From Angiostrongylus vasorum (Eukaryota; Nematoda; Chromadorea; Rhabditida; Metastrongylidae), in assembly GCA_018806985.1 (NCBI GenBank), contig JADANN010000198.1, positions 1-64,000 on the forward strand: a DNA stretch of 64,000 nt. The letters are read 5' to 3'. The stretch's first letter is position 1. Each line of letters opens with the position of its first letter. Below are positions 44,101 to 53,100 of the stretch, piece by piece. The notes below the pieces were generated by a model that searched no databases, had not been told where the DNA came from, and saw only the letters and a program-made list of their open reading frames with translations. The translations under genes and the position numbers were made by a program.

Positions 44101-47100
44101 AACAGCAAAAGCGTTCCTTCATTTAAACACGGCAATGCTTTTTATTTCCCGGTATTCCTTCTGAGCAAACACGAGGTGCTACTTTAGGTAAAGTTGATGA
44201 CTTGGCAGTATTGTCTTCTTCAGAACCTGGAAGGGTATTTTGATATGCAATTTGTTACGCTAAACTCTTCAATAGCATAAACAGGAACATGAAAATCTAT
44301 ATGGTAATCACATGATCAATAGCTTCTCGGAAAGCCCTCCCTTTTTTTACGTGCCTTCCATTGAGGTAGAACAGCTGCTTAGACCCGCATGTGGTTTAAG
44401 AGTGCACCACCCCTATGTCAAAAGTCGATTTGAAGATGCGGGGATAGACCACGTGTGATCTGTGGGCATTCCTCACTGCTGTTCATTCTCGGATTCTTGG
44501 CATTCATCAAAAAGCTTCAAGAAGTTCGCGCGTTGGTCTTTTTGGCATCCTTTGCGATGATAGTGACTTTTGTACCAAAATCGTCTTTGTCATGCTTTTG
44601 TATCCTTTGCGTCCATAGTGGGATACTTTTGTGGGCAGCAAGTCTTGTCATTGCATTTATGTCCAAAATATAAGCCTCCGTCTGGTCTCTGGTCTTTGCT
44701 GGAGATGCATAGGTTGCTTCGTCGTCCTCTGCACGTAGGAGGAGATGGACAAATGTTTTGAATTATTGAATAGGCAGTCCGAAAGCATTAAATTCACCCG
44801 GGAGAAACCGAAATAAAATTGGCTTCCATTTCTTAACGTCCAGATTAACGTATCAGATAGTGGTTATATGACAAAGTGGCACCGAAAACTTAGTAAGAAA
44901 AATATCTTGGTTCATTCCCTCTCTTGCTACCCTTCACACACAAAGAGGGCGCTTGTGAGAAAAATATTTCGAAGAGCCACCTCCGTATACGCGAAAAGGG
45001 TACTAAAAAAAAGGAATGGCCCGAATTGGCTCGGCACATAGCCATCTCCAGTGGCTACGAAACAGTAACCCCACGAGATAAGTTTAGAAGGATAGCGACG
45101 CTCCAAAACGAATGAATTGGCCAAAGCAAAATCCAGTTTATGTTTCCATTTATTAGCGATGAAGTAATTGTAGCTATAAAACAATGCCTAAGAAGGGCAG
45201 TTTATGAATTGGTTCTGATAGTTGAAATACCATCGGGTAGTTCTCCGTCGTCAGTTACTTCGTAACCGTCTATCTGACCGTCTGTGTGAAACAAAGAACT
45301 GCGTAACCTGCCCTTATAGCAGGGATAGTGATTGCATGAGTTCAGGTACGATATACCTGAACTCTTGCAGTACTTGCGGAGATGAGTATATTGACAAAAG
45401 GACAGAGCATTATATTCCGCATAAAAGAACAACCAGATGGCAAACGGAAAGCAAGACAAGGTAACCCACTTGGGATGGATAAGATGAAAAAGCATAGCAG
45501 AGACGGTTTTGATATAAAAGTCGCAATCCTTGCATAGGAAGCCTAAGCACTAATGCGCAAACATCTTGCGGCTTTTTGGATAAATTCCAAGAACTCTAGA
45601 ACAAATAATGAGAAGAAGTGCCCAGAGATCACACATAGCCTAGCGCGTATTTCCGAACCGACTTTTGACGTTGAGGTAGTTCATTCATCAGCCATTTGCG
45701 GTTTTAATCAGTTGTTCTTCCTCCGCTGAAGGGGCGTGAAAAACGGTGGATTTTTTCGAGCTGTTAATCGTGTGATTGCCATTCAGATTTTCATCTTTCG
45801 CTGTGGGTTATTGAAGCGTTTGGAGTAATAAATTGCATATTAATATACCGCTCCAGGCTCTGAAGAAGGCGATACTGCCGAAACGTCAGCTTTACCTAAA
45901 GTAACACCTCGCGTTTGCTCAACAGCGAGAACTATTTGATCAATGCCCCGTGGTTAATAGAAAATCAGTTGTGGGAATTACTACAAGATGTGGCAGCTTT
46001 TTGTTCATAAAAACCACAAATTCTCTGGGAAAGCTGAAAAGTATTTGTGTCGTATTATCCGTTGAAAATCAAATTATTATCAACGGGTAATCGTGTCAAC
46101 AACAATGATCCTGTATAAAACTGTGCTGCCGGCTGAATTTGCCTCATTCGAGTGCTGTCCTCTTGAAGAAGATCCTACTCGGTATGCGATACAGAAAGAA
46201 ACCGTGAAGACGAACAACTGTGGACCATTAACTCAGATCATTGGCTCTGATGAAGTCGAAAACGTTGAAACGCTAGCCGAATAAATTTCTCTACCAACCT
46301 CGCGTTAGCTCAACAATTTATGAAAGTGAACCTTGAATTTCTTACAATCTATCTGTACTGAATAAGTTATTGTTTCATCATCGCTAGCTACTGTTCTTTA
46401 GTGTCAAACTACGATGGAGAGAAGAAGCTCTACCTTTTAGTTGCGTCACCAATGTTACCTAGAGATGTACGCGGAAATAAATCTATACCAGCAAATACCT
46501 TCATCTTCGAAAAAAATTACACGGAATGCAGCAACCCTTTAGCACTTCACCCTTGAAGGCCGGCAGACGTGAAGCGCGAAAAAACACCATTTTTGTACTT
46601 CCATAATTCGCGTTGACGAGTGATCTATTTGTCTAAACAAGTAATGCTGTCGGTTTGAGAATTACTGACTAACAGGTAAAAATGAGACGATATGAAAGAC
46701 AAAGCGACACTCAAGATAAGCACAGTTCCTGGCGTGATAGAAATGCATGCGTATTTGGAAATATTTACGAGTTGTGCTGTGCAACCTTTTTAACTAAAAA
46801 AACTAGAGCACTCATCAACTCAACTGCAACTTTGAGCCGGTTTATTCAGCATCCTCACGTTAGCGCTATGAAAGCTGCGAGTTCGAAAGTCACCAAGAGA
46901 CGTCTGTCTCCAAGAACATTCGAGTCTAATTACAAAACGATGCGGACGGGCTGTAAAAGGTGATCTTGATGAGAGGAGAACAGCAGTCATGGTCACAGTT
47001 GCAGAGATGGGAGAAAGCATTGGCAAGGCCCACCGAAGCTTCTCCAATCACAAAACCAAGATGATTGCACTCCGACTCCCAGAGGAAGTAGTTACAGCGT

Positions 47101-50100
47101 CCAGAAAGACAAAGGAGAAAAATCATTTACAATTACTACTCGAATCTCTTCAATAGCCACTTCCTTCTTCTCTCATCTGGAATAAAGGAGGACGGTTATT
47201 TTATCTCACCGGTTCTCCCATTCGAAATCCGACGTGCTCTTACATGGGCGAATAACCACACAGCAGCTGGTCAGGAATGATAAGGCCTGAACACGTGATC
47301 GACCTTGCACGAGTCCTCGGTATACTCTGGCTCGACTTTCCACAAGTTACCTGTCAGAATGTGCGGCTCCAATTCAGTAGAAGAAACCAGAAAAGACAGT
47401 TTTTTTTCATTTTCAAATGACCCGTCTTAACGTCTACTGTTGGGACCCCCACCCTCGCCTCACATTCGATTCGTTTCCTCGTATTCATTGTCCACGAAGA
47501 TCTTCCAACTTTTACGTGTGGCTTCGGTTGCTGATTGAAGATTTCCACTTCATCTTGAATGTCGTAGAATGGTGGTCGAGCGAGTCGCCCTGGAGTCCTG
47601 AGATAGCCGGGCTGGAGCGCTCCCAGTTGGGTTGCATAGAATGATTTCTTTTCCAGACAAGTCCGGTACCAATCTCCTGAGACCGGAAGGATGAGAGGTT
47701 GATTGGCCCGGAGCTTAATCGAATTAGCACCATGCTCATGATGACGGACATTACTACCACTGTGCTATCCGCTTCGCCATTTTAACAGACGACATAAATT
47801 GATTTAATAACGCTTCCTTGAAGTGAATAAGATTTATTCGACAAAGAATCTATGCCTCAGATACGATTAAACAGCTGTTTAATCCCAGCTCGCCTCACAT
47901 TCGATTCGTTTCCCCGCATCAATTGTCCACAAAGATCTTCCAACTTTTACGTGTGGCTTCGGTTGCTGACCGAGAGATGAGCACCATGCTCGTGATGACG
48001 GACATCACTATCATTGTGCTATCTACCCCTTAAAAAACTTTTATTGTTCAAAAAGGTTACCTCTATGACATCAGCAACAACTACACTCTTCCTGTTTTCT
48101 ATTGTTTATGAACTTATCGTTCGAGTCATCCTATGACAAAATACTGAACGATGAAGAGCCGCAAGAGCAAGTATTGTTTCGTAAAAAATTAAGTGCGATG
48201 AACTACATCCACACAATAGCAAGGCTCACCTGAGATATTGTGAGAGCACAAGAAACCGCTGTCTCAGTTCCATTGATTTAAAGGAAGCTTTTGACTCAGG
48301 TGGAATAAAAGTAGTCATGGAATTCCAAATAGCCAAGGTGTTCCTGCTACCTATGTAAGATTTTTCAGGAGATACATAAAAAATTTCACATTACCATTCT
48401 ACAATGACATTAACATCGACGTCAAAAAGAGGGGTTAGGCAAGGCGATAGCATCTTTCCATAATTATTCACCGCCACCCTCGAGAACGTCACGCGAACAT
48501 TGGAATAGGACAACATGGGAGTGTAAATGATGGTCGTCAAGTACACCATCTTCGCTTTGCCGATGACATTGTTCATATAATACCAAGCATTAGCCAAGCG
48601 AAACGAATGCTAGCTGACTTTAATAATACTTGTGGAAAGATTGGTCCTGGGCTAAATCTCAGAAAGACGATGTTTATGAGGAACGGATTGGTTTTGTATG
48701 CTCCATTTACGAAAATTTCCGAGTGCTCCATCTATGTAAGCCTAGGTTGGGAAGTCAACATGACGAACGGCTTAACTCGAGAGCTGAGCAGAAGGAAGAG
48801 AGCGTCTTTAGGAGCTTCCATCGACATTGAAGACGTAGCAAAGAGAACAAAGAACACCTGGTTCCGTGCCCACCTTTTCGACTCCACGATTCGCCTTGGT
48901 TTAACGTATCCGTCAGAAACCTAGTCGCTACGTAACGGTGGAAGATCACTCTGCGTTATAGAACGCGCAGACGTAAGGACGATGCTAGGAGTATCCCGTA
49001 TCACAGAAATGAGGAAGGAAATCCGAGTTCCAACCTGCGTCAACGAACAAGGGTCAAAGACGCCGTTCTATACGGCAAACTATCGAAGACAAGGAGGGTA
49101 GGACACGCAATGCGCATAAACGACAACCAATGAAGAAGAACCGTTAGTGGCTGGATTCCTCGGGATGTTAGACGTACTGCAGGAAGACTGCCGATTCGAT
49201 GGTCAGAGTTCTTCACGACTAAGATATGATGCTCAGCGAGTCCCTAGACTGGGCAGAACCCACTGGGATACTCTTTCGTGCTACTGAGAGAAATGGAATG
49301 TTCACTTTCTCCCGCTGAATTCATCCGAACATCAACAGGGTGACAGGTGGTAGAGGTGATTGTGTAACTTAAAAGACGTCAATAAAGTAGTTCGATAACA
49401 TACCGTCATTTAGTGATGTGCCTACAAAAAAGATTTTTTGAACCAATCCTTTGTGAAGACAGATTAGCCGCTTTATTGCTTCTGATGTTTTAGTTAGCCG
49501 AAGTTCAAACACGTACTCGTTTAAGCGAAGCAATCGAGACGAACGCCGTTCGATCGGCAAGGGTATCACCTTCTCTGGGAGGATTCACGATAGATAGCTT
49601 GCTGGGAAAAGTGAGTACTCTACACTTTTTATTCTTCTTTTGTTCCCTTCTGTTAGTTTTTTCTGGAGTTTTGCCGCATATTTTCATACAAAACTGAGGT
49701 ACTTCTCGACTTTTTCAGAGCATTTCTACGGATTTCTACATCGATTTCAGGTGGGAGAAGTAATTTCTGTCTCTGATACATCATTTAAAGTGGGTGTTAA
49801 TGCTCTTTTACAGGCTACGAGAGCCTCCGCACTGCGATTCTAATACGGTGGACCTAGCATGTGCTGGTGAGGTTTCCTACAAAGGCAAAGGTGGAACTCC
49901 TTTCGGACCGCCAGCAATCGCCTGGCATCGCTTGCAGTCCGATAAGCACATGCTGATGCTGCAACTCTCCGACTACCTGCCGAACTCATTGCTCTACCAT
50001 GCACACAAGTTTGTCCAAATCTCTTTAAATAGTTCGAATGAGAAGGAAAAGACAATTATTCTACCTATGTCGTGAAAGGATGCGAAAAAGGCGCGGTGAA

Positions 50101-53100
50101 AAATTGCAACATTTGGAATGAAAACTCTCTCGAGTGTTTTTGTTTGTTGATAATATTACATGAGCTTGTTATAAATCTTTATTATGGTAAGAGGCATTCG
50201 ATTCGATTCGATTCGATGACTACGAAAACTCACATCGCATATTAAGAAGCGGTTGCTGAGGACCGCTGGCCCGAAAGACCGCGACTCTGAAAGAAGAACA
50301 GTGCTAGTTTCTAACACCATATAAAATTATCATACTGTCAACACTTTGATTATTCATGCCAAGGTCCAGTGAAATTCAAGGTTGAAAGTTTTTATTCCGA
50401 AGTGTTGTAGTTGTTAAGTCCTAACGGTCATCCAGCAACCATAGTGGAACAAAAAAATCACATTTTACTAAGCTTCAGTGAACTGGAGGAGGATCTATTG
50501 GAACAAATGTGTTAACAAATAGGATGGGATGGTGTTCGGAAACAGGAAATGTAGGATATATGGGTAAAGATATCCCTCTGTGATAGTAGGCTGGATAAGT
50601 CTTCGTTTCATCAAAAACGATCAAGCAAACAGTTTTATTCAGGAATCCCAGTCATTTCTGACGTCTTTTTTCACCACTTGCATTTAGCATAGTGACGACA
50701 TATTTCTGCCGAATTTCCTTAGAAGCGATTTGTATTTGAACACTCAGCATCACACTGATCAAACTGACAATTTTTGTTTTTATTTTTCTTATTTTACTTT
50801 ATTTCATATGATCCGTCTTCATGTCTACTGTGTGGATCCCAGCACTTCTCACATTCGATTCGTTTCCTCGCAACTATTGTCATCGAAGATCGTCCAACTT
50901 TATGTGTGGCTTCAGTTTCCGCCTGAGGATTTTCATTTCATCTTGAATGTCGCAAAATGTTGGTCGAGCAATTCTCCCTGTAGTCCCTGAGATAGCCGGG
51001 CTCAAGCGTTCCCCCATTGGATTGCAGAAAGTGATTTTTTCGCAGACAAGCCTTGTACCAATTTGCCGAACCCGGAGGGATGATAGGCTTGGTTGGCCCG
51101 GATCGGAATCGAACTAGCACCATGCTCATGATGGCGCACATCACCGCCACTGCGCTCTTCGCCCAAACTGACTACGACTCTAATTCAAATCCTGTTTTTT
51201 AATTTTTTGCACATCACTGACTCCATGTTGTCGATCTTCACATCAAAGTTGTGCCCCCCAGTCGCAACAAACTTCAGTTATTTCTTACCGCATTGTCATC
51301 GCCTATTTCATACTTCACTAGGGGTAAAAACAAAACCATGAGATATTAGGCTTTTTGCTACTGTCAAACAGTATTGTTCAGCATATTCACTACCATACTT
51401 CGAGTACGCGAAGTTTCTATAAGTTGCAAGTCGCAAATGAAGCCGACTAATACGTTCACCGATCCCTACCATATCCACCAAAGCGGATCTGTTGGAAAAG
51501 CATGTTGGACAAAGTGGGCAAGCTAGTGTCCTATTGTCCAAACTTATTTTTAATTAAAAACGATCGTATTGAACGAAATGTGTGATTTCTAGCAAAAACT
51601 CGACCTAGCGCCAACGGCAAGACCAGGGCCCACGTCAGTGTTTTCGTGACAAAGAATATTTATAGATAATAAGATAGTGTTATAAAGACTGTGCCAAGTT
51701 TTTTAGTTTCTTGTGTCTTTCGCTGGTTTAGTAGTATTGGTTGTCAGACTATTCAGATAATAAGCACGCTTATAGTAAATTTCGCAGCATGAGCTTTGTC
51801 ACTTCTCCAGCGCCAAGTGTTTGCATGATGTTACGTCAATTTTGAAATAGGAACATCAACGAACAAGTGGGCGTGCCATACCAGCTCATTCAGCACTCCG
51901 TCCACATTCTTTAGCACAGTGATCGTTGGAATGGGCAACCACTGTTCTACAATTCACAGCTTCAACTTAGCTTATGGCTGTAAAGTCGTTTTCAGGAATT
52001 TTTTAACCGTGAAGAAATTAAACAGCACTTTCAAATTCTCACTTTATCGTCGTTAAGCATAGGCAACCTCGTGAGGAGAGGAAAAGAATACGTACGTTAC
52101 AAAAGCATGAACGGATGTCATTGTACTTGTTTTATTAATTCGAGCATCGCTTAAAGAAGAATTAGTGGTTACTTCAGGCAAGGTCTTACTCGACTACATT
52201 TGACACCGTCGACCCCAGGAGTGTCTCAGTTCCTTCGCACCACTTGTGAAAGTTCATTTTGTATGGCTGATTTAATTCCGCAGTTGACCGAGTCGTACCC
52301 AAATCGTGATCTCGAGCTATCCATCATCTCCACTCGTGCACCAGCTGTTTTGTTTTCGGAAAAGAAAGGAGGTATAACAAGTTTCAATAACCAACTTCAC
52401 GCTTTGACGTGAAAATATCCAAGTTAAAGGAAATACTGAAGCAGGTGAAGACTAGAAGGAGGTGTTTAAAGTATGAGAAATGATTGCAACTATTCGCATA
52501 ATATAGCGGCTTTGCGACGCTCTCCTTCCACTCACCATGTCCTATTCCTTTTGTAAAAAAAAACGATAAGGTTCTTGAGGAGATCAATCCTTGAGGGATG
52601 AGCCACGCATTCGATTTCATTATTAAGCGTCGCTAGAGGTGAACGAATTCATATCTGGCCAATACAATGATTCGCAATGGCTCTGCGATCTATAGAGTCC
52701 CTCCTGGTATCCTCCTAGGTACCTTAAGGACTCCGGAAGGGTGAAAGGCTTGCTGAGCTTGGAGCGCAGGACCGATCCCATGCGTACTGTAGGACGTCTG
52801 TAACCGCTGCTCTGCGCGTAGCACTATTCCTTTCATAAAATATAGAAATTACTTGTAACCGCACCAGAAAGGATGGTTGCTACTCTATGCACAGGAAATG
52901 CTGCTTTTCTCGAAAAGAGAATTCATTCGTTTAGGAGTGATTTCGGTTAATCTGGCTGGGGTAGTTGTTATATTTGTACTAGAAGGCCTTCGAAGGAAAC
53001 AATTAGTTGTTTTGGATGCGGAAGTGGTTGCAGACGCCAAACTCAATCTACAGGTGGCTTTATGTGCTTATATTCCAATTCAAGAAAACTTTAAATTACT

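Noticed and set aside
44455..44673. Hydrophobic 72-residue plus ORF resembling a membrane protein
   Set aside because: It is antisense to a PLE endonuclease 3' segment, as are the ORFs at 62284-62611 and 2784-2979.
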